Made by a program: the position numbers and the translations under genes. From positions 1-47,151 of the forward strand of contig CANFWH010000015.1 in assembly GCA_947450645.1 (NCBI GenBank): a stretch of 47,151 bases of DNA, given 5' to 3'. Source of the DNA: Comamonadaceae bacterium. Lineage in GTDB: Bacteria > Pseudomonadota > Gammaproteobacteria > Burkholderiales > Burkholderiaceae_C. The notes below the pieces were generated by a model, which saw only the letters and a list, made by a program, of their open reading frames with translations, did not search any database and was not told where the DNA came from. Shown piece after piece: positions 15,035 through 24,272 of this stretch (its first letter is position 1; each line of letters starts with the position of its first letter).

Positions 15035-16581
15035 AGCACTTTACCGCTCTTGCCAAAGCCTTATCCAGCATGGCTTTGCTGGCTATGCTTGCGTTTCACA
15101 GCAGCGCTCAAGCACCTGGTGATGTGCGCATTGCGCTGGTCATTGGCAATTCAGCGTATGCAGGAAATCTTGCTCTTGCCAATCCATCCAACGATGCCAA
15201 AGACATGGCAGAGACGCTGCGCAGTATGGGCTTTGGCGTAGTTGAAGTCATTGATGGCAATCGTGCGCAAATGCTGGATGCGGTTGACCGCGCGGGCAAA
15301 GCGCTCTCCAGTAAGCAAGGCGTGGGGATGCTGTTTTATGCAGGACATGGTCTACAGCTCGATTGGCATAACTTCATGGTTCCTGTGGATGCAAGGCTCG
15401 CATCAGCAGGGGATGTGGCAAAGCAAACGGTTGACATCGAAGCGGTGATGAACACCTTTAAATCCGCAGGCAACCGCATGAACATTGTTGTGCTGGATGC
15501 TTGCCGTGACAACCCGTTTGCTGACGGCAAGACCGCTTCGGGCAAAGGGCTTGCGCCGCTGGACGCACCTACAGGGACGTTCCTCGCCTATGCCACCGCA
15601 CCAGGCAATGTGGCACAGGACGGCACGGGCAAGAATGGCCTCTATACGGGCTTTTTGCTGCAAGAGTTGCAAAAGCCAAATGCAAGTATTGAAAACGTGT
15701 TTAAACGCGTGCGCTTTAACGTGCGTAGAGCCAGTGATGGCGCGCAAATTCCGTGGGAGACCACGAGCTTAGAGGATGACTTCGTCTTTAACAGTGGCAT
15801 CAAAAAAGTAGTGAAACTGACTGATGATCAAAAAGATAAAGAATTCGAGATTGAAAAGGCTGAGTGGGACAAGATCAAAGACAGCACCAGCGCTGATCCG
15901 TTTTATGCGTTTGTGCAAAAGTATCCTACTGGAATGCTCACGGGTTCAGCACAAAATGTGATTGAAAGACTCAATGCGGCCAAGACTAAAGCATTTACTG
16001 ACAAAACGGGGCAAATAATTGAGGCTTCATCAATAGGTAGATTTAACGTGGGGGATAGCGCTGAATATGTGCGTATTGATAGCCGCACCAAAGTAGAGCT
16101 CATGCGGCGCAATCCACAGGTCATTCGCATACAAGATGGGCGAGTTTATTTGAGAGGTGGGGGGATCATCACCACGAGTGGTGAGAGTATTGTTGATGGT
16201 GGCAGCTTGCACTCTTACGACCCACCACGAGCCAATTTGCCTGTAGATGGATTACGTGTCGGCAACAAATGGACAGCTCGATCAGCAATGACTTTGGGAC
16301 CTTACGATCGTTATTCTCCAGGAGAAAAACGATGGACAGAATCGGAAGGACGTGTACTAGCGTTCGAAACTATTACCGTTCCCGCTGGCACATTCAAAGC
16401 CTACAGAATTGAAAACGTACGCATCAACGCTTGGGGCTACCGTGAGAGAGCTATCTCGTGGATCAGCCCAGATTTTGGCCTTTCACTCAAAACCATATTT
16501 GAGGGCCGCAACGTGCGTGGTGGAGGCGCAGATATGTGGACCGAAGAAGCCGTCTCCATCACGCGCGGCAAGCCAAGCTAA
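15031..16581 (+). CDS. Exported caspase-like (peptidase C14) protein 2
   Basis: The 516-aa protein is a paralogue of the preceding one in its N-terminal half: signal peptide (cleavage near SSA-Q), RIALVIGNSAYAGNLALANP, H106 (YAGHGLQ), C158 (LDACRDNPF) and the same W-D-x-I-K unit (AEWDKIKDS, then YPTGMLTGSAQNVIERL). The C-terminal ~200 residues differ from protein 1: a beta-rich domain with VDGLRVGNKWTARSAM and TVPAGTFKAYRIEN, reminiscent of periplasmic ligand-binding beta domains, without a firm assignment. The start overlaps the previous stop (ATGA). It closes the four-gene CHASE2-caspase operon; the aldehyde dehydrogenase gene converges from the other side 33 bp away. Confidence 0.9.
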   Translation: MKHFTALAKALSSMALLAMLAFHSSAQAPGDVRIALVIGNSAYAGNLALANPSNDAKDMAETLRSMGFGVVEVIDGNRAQMLDAVDRAGKALSSKQGVGMLFYAGHGLQLDWHNFMVPVDARLASAGDVAKQTVDIEAVMNTFKSAGNRMNIVVLDACRDNPFADGKTASGKGLAPLDAPTGTFLAYATAPGNVAQDGTGKNGLYTGFLLQELQKPNASIENVFKRVRFNVRRASDGAQIPWETTSLEDDFVFNSGIKKVVKLTDDQKDKEFEIEKAEWDKIKDSTSADPFYAFVQKYPTGMLTGSAQNVIERLNAAKTKAFTDKTGQIIEASSIGRFNVGDSAEYVRIDSRTKVELMRRNPQVIRIQDGRVYLRGGGIITTSGESIVDGGSLHSYDPPRANLPVDGLRVGNKWTARSAMTLGPYDRYSPGEKRWTESEGRVLAFETITVPAGTFKAYRIENVRINAWGYRERAISWISPDFGLSLKTIFEGRNVRGGGADMWTEEAVSITRGKPS

Positions 16582-16614
16582 TCAAGCCCTGCAAGCCATG
16601 TCTCTGTGATTCAC

Positions 16615-18036
16615 TTAAAGAATCTTGAACGCCGCCCTCATGGCTTTGCGAACAAGCTTAGGCACTTCACCTGCCGAAAACAAAGTCGCTGCAAAAGAGA
16701 ATTGCGTGCGCACGACGCCACGCTCGTGGCTGAAGGCTTTGAAGCCGTAATGACCGTGGGCATTGCCAATGCCAGAGTTGTTGACCCCGCCAAACGGTAA
16801 GTTGCCATGTAGAAACTGCATCAGCGCATGATTGACACAAGCTCCGCCTGATGTTGTCTGGGTGAGCACTTTGTCGATGCTGGCAGAGTCTTGGCTGTAG
16901 ATGTACAGCGCCAGTGGCTTAGGGCCTGCGTTAACGTGGGCAATCACCTCGTTGATGTCGCGGTAGGTCATGATGGGCAACAAGGGGCCAAAAATTTCTT
17001 CATCCATGATGCGGGCATTGCTAGAGACTTGATCCAATAACGTGGGTTGGATAAAGCAGTCGTTCTCGCTGACACCCCCGCCCGTCAAGGCTTTGGCACC
17101 TTTGGCAAGGGCATCGTCCAGCAAGCCTTTGACGCGTGCTGTATGTCGACTGCTGACCATGTGCGCCAGATGCGGACTGCTTTGCTGCGCCGCCAAACCT
17201 TCGCCGTAAGCCTTCTTTAATTGCTCTTGGCAACGCACCACCCAAGCCTCTTTCACGCTTTCGTGCACGAACACATAATCGGGCGCAATGCAGGTCTGGC
17301 CAGAGTTGGCAAACTTGGCCCACATAATGTTGCTAGCGGCGAGTTTGAGATTAGCGCTGGCATCAATAATGGTGGGGCTTTTCCCGCCCAGCTCCAACGT
17401 GACGCTAGCGAGATGCTTGGCGGCAGCGCCCATCACGAGCTTGCCAATCATGGGGCTTCCCGTAAAGAAGATGTGGTCAAAGGGCAGCTCTAATAGCGCT
17501 TGCGACACATCGGCTTCGCCTTCAAAAATGGCGACTTCGTCTTCGGTAAACACTTCGCGCACGACTTTGCAAATCACCGCCGACAAATGCGGCGTGAGTT
17601 CCGACGGTTTGAGGATGGCGGTATTGCCAGCGGCAATTGCAGAAACAAGCGGTCCAAGCGTTAGATTGACAGGATAGTTGAAAGGGCCAATGATGAGACA
17701 GCGTCCCTTTGGCATGTATTGCACGTGGCTACGCATACCTAAGGTCAACATCGTTGGCCAGACATGCGTGGGTTTCATCCACTTTTTTAAGTTCCGAATC
17801 GCATCATTGGCTTCGACGCACACGGGCAGAATTTCCGCTAAGTCGACCTCACCCGCGGGTTTGCGAAAGTCTGCATAGGCCGCCTTGTACCAGTCGTCCG
17901 TATGGGCAATAACGGCATCGCGTAGCGCGCGAATTTTGGCAATTCGCTCAGGCGCGGTAGAACTGCGCAAACGCAGGGCGGTGGCGGCTTGTCGTTCAAA
18001 GACGGTTTGTATCTGACTGGTATCTTGGGCGGTCAT
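16615..18036 (-). CDS. Aldehyde dehydrogenase, class 3 / coniferyl aldehyde dehydrogenase type
   Basis: The 473-aa protein oxidises an aldehyde to the acid with NAD(P)+. Visible family features are IGPFNYPVNLTLGPL, NTAILKPSE, FFTGSPMIGK, the general-base region TLELGGKSPTII and the nucleophile Cys249 in NSGQTCIAPDYV. The length and lack of the extended N-terminus fit the class 3 fatty/coniferyl aldehyde group. AGGAGAG precedes the ATG. The membrane hydroxylase gene lies just upstream (15 bp), so the pair may process a lipid or long-chain substrate: hydroxylation/desaturation, then aldehyde oxidation. The precise substrate is not assignable. Confidence 0.88.
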   Translation of the reverse strand: MTAQDTSQIQTVFERQAATALRLRSSTAPERIAKIRALRDAVIAHTDDWYKAAYADFRKPAGEVDLAEILPVCVEANDAIRNLKKWMKPTHVWPTMLTLGMRSHVQYMPKGRCLIIGPFNYPVNLTLGPLVSAIAAGNTAILKPSELTPHLSAVICKVVREVFTEDEVAIFEGEADVSQALLELPFDHIFFTGSPMIGKLVMGAAAKHLASVTLELGGKSPTIIDASANLKLAASNIMWAKFANSGQTCIAPDYVFVHESVKEAWVVRCQEQLKKAYGEGLAAQQSSPHLAHMVSSRHTARVKGLLDDALAKGAKALTGGGVSENDCFIQPTLLDQVSSNARIMDEEIFGPLLPIMTYRDINEVIAHVNAGPKPLALYIYSQDSASIDKVLTQTTSGGACVNHALMQFLHGNLPFGGVNNSGIGNAHGHYGFKAFSHERGVVRTQFSFAATLFSAGEVPKLVRKAMRAAFKIL

Positions 18037-18051
18037 AGAGAGTCTCTCCTG

Positions 18052-18921
18052 TTACTTTGATGGCTCTTCGTAGACGCTACCACCAAACTTTAGCGCAGTA
18101 TGCTCTCTTTTTGATTGCAGTAATGGATAAAACATTTGGTGATACCAGCGTTCCTCCCCGAACCGATGGTCATCGGTTAATCCAACTTGCGCTGGGTATT
18201 TGCGGGTGATGTGAGCGGTGCCAAAAAGCACATCCCAAAAGAATAAAAGATTACCAAAATTACCCTTGTAGTGACCAACTCCATCGTCGTTGGTAATAGC
18301 ATGGTGCGCCCAGTGCGTAGCTGGCGTCGATATCGTGCGTTCAAGCACCCAAACGAGTGGGCGTAGGACACGGATGCGATACAGGGGCTCATCCCAACGC
18401 CACGCACAGTGCGCACCCAAAATGACCGTTATTTTGGTGACTAAGTACGCGGTATAGAGCATGCCACCAAACCCAAGGTAGAGGAGTGCGCCAGCTACCC
18501 ACAAACCTGGCATCATCAAATAATAGAAAAAGTTATTACGATAAGTGATGCGAATACTCATGTATTTGGCTGAGTGGTGCGCACGGTGTAGCGGCCATAA
18601 AAGTGGCGAGTGCGAAGCGCGGTGCCACCAGTACTGAGTCATGTCATCCCCCACTAAGAGAATTCCCACCATTGCCCACCAAGGTAGACCAGCAAGACTA
18701 TCCTTCAGATTTGGGAAGAAAGTTACCCCGATCTTGGCCGTCACAAAAAACGCTATCGGTTGCGAGATAGCCAACAAACTAATAAACATCAATATCTCAA
18801 GCTTGGTGTCATTGCTGTTGGCGTGAACGGTCGCTTTGTAGCGGCGGCTGATGAATTCCATCATCGCAAAGCCCAATATCATGGTGACAATCAATATATT
18901 TTGAACTTGAACGGCAGTCAT
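18052..18921 (-). CDS. Sterol desaturase / fatty acid hydroxylase family membrane protein
   Basis: Start chosen at 18921 (MTAVQVQNIL) because AAGGAGAG sits eight bases upstream; this gives 289 aa, while the longer frame would overlap the divergent LysR gene. Several membrane segments surround the His clusters that bind the di-iron centre: WWHRASH, LHRAHHS and THWAHHA, with a final YH in the C-terminal part. The family hydroxylates or desaturates lipids. It is the first gene of a two-gene unit with the aldehyde dehydrogenase, divergent from and probably controlled by the LysR-type regulator. Confidence 0.88.
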   Translation of the reverse strand: MTAVQVQNILIVTMILGFAMMEFISRRYKATVHANSNDTKLEILMFISLLAISQPIAFFVTAKIGVTFFPNLKDSLAGLPWWAMVGILLVGDDMTQYWWHRASHSPLLWPLHRAHHSAKYMSIRITYRNNFFYYLMMPGLWVAGALLYLGFGGMLYTAYLVTKITVILGAHCAWRWDEPLYRIRVLRPLVWVLERTISTPATHWAHHAITNDDGVGHYKGNFGNLLFFWDVLFGTAHITRKYPAQVGLTDDHRFGEERWYHQMFYPLLQSKREHTALKFGGSVYEEPSK

Positions 18922-18978
18922 TAAATACTCTCCTTTTTGTTTTGCCGAATGATAAAAAGCCAAATTCATAACGTCCAA

Positions 18979-19014
18979 TGCATTTTTAATGCAAAATTGA
19001 TGCTTAAAAGGCAT
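18979..19014. promoter_or_regulatory. Probable LysR-regulator binding region
   Basis: Two dyads lie in the 97-bp divergent intergenic region: TGCAT-TTTTA-ATGCA (18979-18993) and ATGC-N7-GCAT (19000-19014). Their placement beside the regulator start fits a LysR recognition/autoregulation site. Confidence 0.45.
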
Positions 19015-19018
19015 TACC

Positions 19019-19912
19019 ATGAAAATTCAACGCTTGCAACATCTGGTCACCCTTGCCGAGTCAGGTAACTTTCATAAGGCGGCAGAGCTTTGTCACATCA
19101 CTCAACCCGCCTTCACGCGAAGCATTCAAGCGGCTGAAGAAGAGTATGAGCTCCAACTTTTCGATAGAAACTCAAATGGCGTGACCTGCACCGCAGCAGG
19201 TGCTATCGCCATCGAACGTGCCCGCAAAGTGCTGTTCGAAAACCGTAGCCTCGCGCGCGATTTAAAGCTGTACAAAGACAAGCTCATTGGAACTTTGAGT
19301 TTCGGCGTTGGGCCATATCCTGCGGCTGTGATAGCGCCTCGTTTAGTGATCGAGCTACGCAATCGCTTTCCAAACATTCAAGTCAATGTTGAAGTTAATA
19401 ACTCTGAGCAACTCACGCAGAAGGTGCGCAATGAGGAATTGGATTTTTACCTTGCAGACATGAGCAATGTGATTGTCGATACGGACTTAATTGTCCAGCG
19501 GGTTCGAAAGTTAGCAGCAGGTTTCTATGTGCGTGCCGGCCATCCTTTATTAAAAAATGACAAGATCACGCCCGCCATGATGATCCCGTTTGGACTAGCA
19601 AGTGTGAGAGCACACGCTCATATCCTTCTATCCGTAAGCGTGGCAATGGGACTCCCACCAGATACACCTTTGCAATTGAGCGTGCAATGCGATGATCTGG
19701 GTCTTATCAGACAGATCGGTCTTCAAACAGATACTGTCATTGCTTATCCAGAAATTCAAGCCGCGCAAGAAGTCGCGTCTGGACATCTTGTGAAGTTGCC
19801 CATCGAGGAGTTTGTCAACCCCTATTCGGACATGGCCTTAACTTACTTAAAAGGGCGTACTTTCTCACCTATTGCTGACTTTGCCGTCAATTTCATAAAG
19901 TCATTCGTCTAA
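19019..19912 (+). CDS. LysR-type transcriptional regulator
   Basis: The 297-aa protein has an N-terminal winged HTH (LQHLVTLAESGNFHKAAELCHITQPAFTRSI, with ITQPAFTRSI as recognition helix; then LFDRNSNG and TAAG) and a C-terminal periplasmic-binding-protein-like effector domain (LIGTLSFGVGPYPAAVIAP...). Divergence from the hydroxylase/aldehyde dehydrogenase unit suggests that these are its targets; the inducer is unknown. Confidence 0.92.
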   Translation: MKIQRLQHLVTLAESGNFHKAAELCHITQPAFTRSIQAAEEEYELQLFDRNSNGVTCTAAGAIAIERARKVLFENRSLARDLKLYKDKLIGTLSFGVGPYPAAVIAPRLVIELRNRFPNIQVNVEVNNSEQLTQKVRNEELDFYLADMSNVIVDTDLIVQRVRKLAAGFYVRAGHPLLKNDKITPAMMIPFGLASVRAHAHILLSVSVAMGLPPDTPLQLSVQCDDLGLIRQIGLQTDTVIAYPEIQAAQEVASGHLVKLPIEEFVNPYSDMALTYLKGRTFSPIADFAVNFIKSFV

Positions 19913-19939
19913 ATAGGCCGTGCAACCGATAATCAAGGT

Positions 19940-21844
19940 ATGGCATTACTCTCTCTCCTTGACGCTCAACTCGCTTTTGGGCATTTCGCACTTTTAGATC
20001 ACACCGATTTTTCTTTAGAGGCTAACGAGCGCGTAGGCCTCATTGGCCGCAACGGCGCTGGCAAATCCTCACTCCTCAAAATTTTTGCAGGCATGCACGC
20101 ATTTGACGACGGCGCACTGCACATTCAAAACGGCATTCGCATTGCCTATGTGGCTCAGGAGCCCATACTGGATGCGACCTCCAGCGTGTTTGAAGCGGTG
20201 AGCGTGGGGCTCACGCCACTCATCGCCGCGATTGATTTGTATTGCGCGGGCGAGGCCGACAACTTGGACGAACTGCAAACGCAAATCGAACGCCTTGGCG
20301 GCTGGAACTGGGAGCAACGTGTAGACGAAGCGATTGAGCGCCTTGGCTTGCCTCGCGATGCCTTGATTGGCACGTTATCTGGCGGTATGAAAAAACGCGT
20401 GGCTTTGGCGCAAGCACTTGTCACCGAGCCCGATGTGCTGTTGTTAGACGAGCCCACCAATCATTTGGATTTGAACGCGATTACATGGCTGGAAGGTTTG
20501 CTCATCGCCTTCAAAGGTAGCCTGATTGCCATCACGCATGACCGCTCATTTTTGGATGCCGTGGCAACGCGCATTGTCGAGCTAGACCGTGGCAAGCTGC
20601 GCGACTATCCGGGCAACTTCTCGGCTTACGTGACGCAAAAAGCCGAGCAGTTAGAGATTGAAGCGACCGTGAACGCCAAAGCCGACAAGCTCTTGGCGCA
20701 AGAAGAAATTTGGATCAGAAAAGGCGTGGAAGCCCGACGCACAAGGGCTCAAGGGCGAATCACCCGACTGCAAGATATGCGCGCTAGCCGAGCCGCAAGG
20801 CGCGATCAGCTTGGGCGCGTCAATTTAGATGTTTCATCAGGCGAGCGAAGCGGAAAAATTGTGGCGGAGCTGGTGGACGTGTGCAAAAGCTTCAACAAGG
20901 TCATTGTCAAAGACTTCACCTCGACCATCATGCGCGGTGACAAAGTGGGTTTGATTGCCCCGAACGGCGCGGGCAAAACGACGCTGCTCAAAATTATTTT
21001 GGGCGAACTCGCACAGGACTCGGGCAAGGTGCGCCAAGGCGCGAACCTGTCGGTGGCGTACTTCGACCAAATGCGCGATGCGCTGGATTTGGATGCAACG
21101 CTGGAAGACTTTATTAGCCCTGGCTCTGAGTGGGTAGAAATTGGCGGCAACAAAAAACACGTGAAGAGCTACCTTGCCGACTTCTTGTTTGAACCTGCGC
21201 GGGCACTGTCGCCCGTTCGTAGTTTGAGCGGTGGCGAACGCAATCGGCTGCTCTTGGCACGCCTGTTTGCAAGGCCTGCCAACGTTTTGGTGCTGGACGA
21301 GCCGACTAACGATTTGGATATTGATACGCTGGAACTGTTAGAGGATTTACTCCAGCAATTTGACGGCACAGTATTTTTGGTAAGTCACGACCGTACGTTT
21401 TTGGATAACGTTGTCACCAGCACCATCGTCTATGAAGGGCAAACGCAGGCGGGGATGTGGCGCGAATACGAAGGTGGCGTGTCTGACTGGTTGATTCAAA
21501 GTGAGCGGGCTAAGAAATTGGCGGGAAATTCAAAGGCGCCCGCCCCTCAAGCCACACTCAATAAGCCTTCCAAGAGCAATGCTTCTGCAAGCCAATCTAC
21601 ACCTAGCCTACAAGCCGATGCGCCCAAGAAAAAGCTCAGTTTCAAAGATCAGCGGGAGCTAGACAGCTTGCCCGGCAAGATTGAATCGCTAGAAAATGAA
21701 CAAACCACGCTTCGAGCTGAATTGGCAGAAGGCTCCGTTTTTGCCAAGGATCCAGACCGCGCAACATCGTTACTCAAACGTGACGCCGAGATTGAATCTG
21801 CCCTGCTTGTGGCGCTTGAGCGGTGGGAAAATCTCTCTGCATAA
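19940..21844 (+). CDS. uup: ABC-F family ATPase Uup
   Basis: The 634-aa protein has two ABC ATPase cassettes without membrane segments. Cassette 1 has Walker A GRNGAGKSS (~residues 36-44) and signature LSGGMKKRVALA; cassette 2 has APNGAGKTT and LSGGERNRLLLA, each with LLLDEPTNHLD or VLDEPTNDLD. A linker of about 80 residues lies between them. The C-terminal Glu/Lys-rich coiled coil (SFKDQRELDSLPGKIESLENEQ, after residue ~565) is the DNA-binding Uup tail that separates Uup from other ABC-F proteins. Uup acts on ribosomes or branched DNA and affects precise transposon excision. GG/TATGG at 19940 has no strong ribosome site but is the only reasonable start. Confidence 0.9.
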   Translation: MALLSLLDAQLAFGHFALLDHTDFSLEANERVGLIGRNGAGKSSLLKIFAGMHAFDDGALHIQNGIRIAYVAQEPILDATSSVFEAVSVGLTPLIAAIDLYCAGEADNLDELQTQIERLGGWNWEQRVDEAIERLGLPRDALIGTLSGGMKKRVALAQALVTEPDVLLLDEPTNHLDLNAITWLEGLLIAFKGSLIAITHDRSFLDAVATRIVELDRGKLRDYPGNFSAYVTQKAEQLEIEATVNAKADKLLAQEEIWIRKGVEARRTRAQGRITRLQDMRASRAARRDQLGRVNLDVSSGERSGKIVAELVDVCKSFNKVIVKDFTSTIMRGDKVGLIAPNGAGKTTLLKIILGELAQDSGKVRQGANLSVAYFDQMRDALDLDATLEDFISPGSEWVEIGGNKKHVKSYLADFLFEPARALSPVRSLSGGERNRLLLARLFARPANVLVLDEPTNDLDIDTLELLEDLLQQFDGTVFLVSHDRTFLDNVVTSTIVYEGQTQAGMWREYEGGVSDWLIQSERAKKLAGNSKAPAPQATLNKPSKSNASASQSTPSLQADAPKKKLSFKDQRELDSLPGKIESLENEQTTLRAELAEGSVFAKDPDRATSLLKRDAEIESALLVALERWENLSA

Positions 21845-21871
21845 TTTTTAAAATCATTTAGGAGCAGCAAT

Positions 21872-22657
21872 ATGGATTTAGGTATCAAAGGTCGCACCGC
21901 CTTGGTTTGCGGTGCAAGCAAGGGGCTGGGTTACGGCTGCGCGGAGGCGCTAGTTAAGGAAGGCGTGAATGTGGTCATCGTGGCTCGCACCGCTGAGACG
22001 TTAGAAGCGGCGGCAACCAAGCTTCGCGCCATCAATCCTGCCGTCACGGTCAAGGCCGTCGCGACCGACATCACAACAGCTCTTGGCCGCGAAGCCGCGT
22101 TTGCAGCGCACAAAGACTATGACATCGTGGTGACCAACGCAGGCGGTCCGCCAACGGGTGATTTCCGCGATTGGAATCGCGATATGTGGGTGGCGGCGCT
22201 GGACGCGAACATGCTCACGCCAATTGAGCTGATCAAAGCGGTCATTGACGGCATGATGGCACGCGGCTTTGGTCGCATCATCAACATCACGTCGAGTGCC
22301 GTAAAAGCGCCGATTGATATTTTGGGCTTATCGAATGGCGCACGCAGTGGCCTCACAGGCTTTGTGGCAGGCGTGGCACGTAGCGGCGCAGTAGCTAAGA
22401 ACGTGACGATTAACAATCTACTGCCCGGCATTTTTGATACCGACCGCATCGTGAGTAACTTTGCGGCGCAAGCTAAAAAGTCAGGTCAAAGCTTGGAAGA
22501 AGTTCGAGCTGCTCGCGTCAATGGACATCCCGCCAAACGCCTAGGCACACCTGCCGAGTTTGGCGCGACTTGCGCGTTTTTGTGCAGCCAGCACGCCAGC
22601 TACATCAATGGCCAAAATATCTTGATTGATGGCGGCAGCTTCCCAGGCACTTTCTGA
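21872..22657 (+). CDS. SDR-family protein lacking the catalytic Tyr and Lys
   Basis: The 261-aa protein has a classical SDR fold with the nucleotide-binding motif GASKGLGYG near the N-terminus, NAGG, and a C-terminal NGQNILIDGGS. Ser141/Ser142 (NITSSAVK) are in the catalytic-Ser place, but 13 residues on, where Tyr-x3-Lys should stand, the sequence reads LGLSNGARSGL: no Tyr, no Lys in register. It is therefore either a dinucleotide-binding non-enzyme or works by other residues. The start is firm (TTAGGAG upstream). The following glycosyltransferase gene overlaps its end by 29 bp. Confidence 0.85.
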   Translation: MDLGIKGRTALVCGASKGLGYGCAEALVKEGVNVVIVARTAETLEAAATKLRAINPAVTVKAVATDITTALGREAAFAAHKDYDIVVTNAGGPPTGDFRDWNRDMWVAALDANMLTPIELIKAVIDGMMARGFGRIINITSSAVKAPIDILGLSNGARSGLTGFVAGVARSGAVAKNVTINNLLPGIFDTDRIVSNFAAQAKKSGQSLEEVRAARVNGHPAKRLGTPAEFGATCAFLCSQHASYINGQNILIDGGSFPGTF

Positions 22658-24245
22658 GCCAGAGGCTCAATCGCTGTTTGCAAAGGGCAATACTGCCTTT
22701 CACGCAGGCGATATTTTGCTGGCTCGCGCCTGCTACGAACGCGCGATTGTGCTTGACCCCAACCATGGCGATGCGCACTTCAATCTAGGTGCGACGTACC
22801 AAGCGCATGGCCTTCACCACTTGGCGCTACCGCATTACGAGCGCGGTGTGGCGCTCATGGCCGACCCTAGCATCTACCTTGGCAATGTACTCAACACCAA
22901 GATGCGTATTTGCGATTGGAGTGGCTTGGATGCGCTAATGGCGCAGATTGAATCACGCGTTTTGGCAGGACAAAAAACCTGCCCGCCGTTTCAAATTATT
23001 TCGTTTTCAGGCTCGCCAGAAGTGCAGCGCAAAGCCGCAGCGCTCTGGGTGGAAGCCATGCCAGCATCGGCTTTTCAGCCATTCGCCCCGCATAAAAAGA
23101 AAGCGGGCGAGAAGATCCGTATCGCGTATTTCTCAGCCGATTTTCATAACCATCCCGTGTCGTATCTCACCGCCGAGATGTTTGAATTGCACGACAAATC
23201 GCAGTTTGAAGTTCATGCGTTTTCAAACGGGCACGAACAGGCAGGCGACCCGTATCGCGAGCGCATCGCATCTGCAGTCAATTCATTTATCGACATCAGA
23301 ATGATGAGTGACGACGCGGTCGTTGCGCTTGCAAGGCAGATGGAGATTGACGTGGCGGTCGAGCTCACAGGTCTCACGCAGGGCGGACGGATGAGCGTTT
23401 TGATGGCTCGCGCCGCGCCCGTGCAAATGCATTACTTGGGTTATCCCGCTACCTCATCTGCACCAAATCTTGATTATTTAATTGCCGACGAAGTGCTGAT
23501 TTCTAAAGACATGCAGCGGCATTACAGCGAAAAAATAATGTATTTGCCGCATTGCTTTCAAGTCAGCGACAGCAAGCGTCCAGCAGCAACGCCAACACAA
23601 AATCAGCCTGCAAGCCTTATGGCGCTTGGCCTGCCCGAGAGCGGTTTTGTGTTTTGCAGCTTTTGTAATAGCTACAAAATCACACCAAAAGTATTTGATA
23701 GCTGGATGCGCATTTTGCAAGCTGTACCTCACAGCGTGCTCATGCTCTATGCCGATAGCGAGATCGCGCAAAGCAATTTGCGGCGCGAGGCCGAAGCACG
23801 TGGCGTGGATGCGAATCGCCTTATTTTTGGTGCGCGTGTCGGCGTGCCCGACTATTTGGCGCGGCTCGCAGCCTGCGATTTATTTTTAGACACCCTTCCC
23901 TACAACGGCGGCACCACGGCCAACGATGCACTGTGGATGGGCGTGCCGCTTCTCACGATGGCAGGCGAGATCATGACCAGCCGCATGGCGGCGAGCCTCT
24001 TGCACACGCTGGGCTTAGATGAACTTGTCGCACATAGCTGGTCAGAATACGAAGCCCTTGCAATTGCACTCGCAACGCAGCCCGAACGCTACGCAGCCAT
24101 CAAGATACAACTAACTGAGGCTCGCGAATCAAGCCCGCTGTTTGACACAGCGCAAACCACACGCGCCATCGAGCGTGGCTACCTGATGGCGCTTGAGCGC
24201 TACTGGCAAGGACTAGCACCAGATCATATTTTTGTGCCCGCCTAA
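22629..24245 (+). CDS. TPR-containing OGT/SPINDLY-type glycosyltransferase (GT41)
   Basis: Starting at the ATG at 22629 (a TTG lies one codon before), the 538-aa protein has two or three TPR units at residues ~10-85 (AHFNLGATYQAHGLHHLALPHYERG, in parts), then the GT41 catalytic region: IRIAYFSADFHNHPVSYL, GLTQGGRMSVLMARAAPVQM, YLGYPATSSAPNLDYLIAD, FCSFCNSYKITP, LDTLPYNGGTTANDALWMG. These are the conserved UDP-sugar transferase motifs. Bacterial members glycosylate proteins such as adhesins or flagellins, or act in glycan assembly. No target gene lies nearby. It overlaps the preceding SDR gene, so co-expression is likely. Confidence 0.88.
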   Translation: MAAASQALSEPEAQSLFAKGNTAFHAGDILLARACYERAIVLDPNHGDAHFNLGATYQAHGLHHLALPHYERGVALMADPSIYLGNVLNTKMRICDWSGLDALMAQIESRVLAGQKTCPPFQIISFSGSPEVQRKAAALWVEAMPASAFQPFAPHKKKAGEKIRIAYFSADFHNHPVSYLTAEMFELHDKSQFEVHAFSNGHEQAGDPYRERIASAVNSFIDIRMMSDDAVVALARQMEIDVAVELTGLTQGGRMSVLMARAAPVQMHYLGYPATSSAPNLDYLIADEVLISKDMQRHYSEKIMYLPHCFQVSDSKRPAATPTQNQPASLMALGLPESGFVFCSFCNSYKITPKVFDSWMRILQAVPHSVLMLYADSEIAQSNLRREAEARGVDANRLIFGARVGVPDYLARLAACDLFLDTLPYNGGTTANDALWMGVPLLTMAGEIMTSRMAASLLHTLGLDELVAHSWSEYEALAIALATQPERYAAIKIQLTEARESSPLFDTAQTTRAIERGYLMALERYWQGLAPDHIFVPA

Positions 24246-24272
24246 AATTCAATACTTAAACGAGAGACGCTT

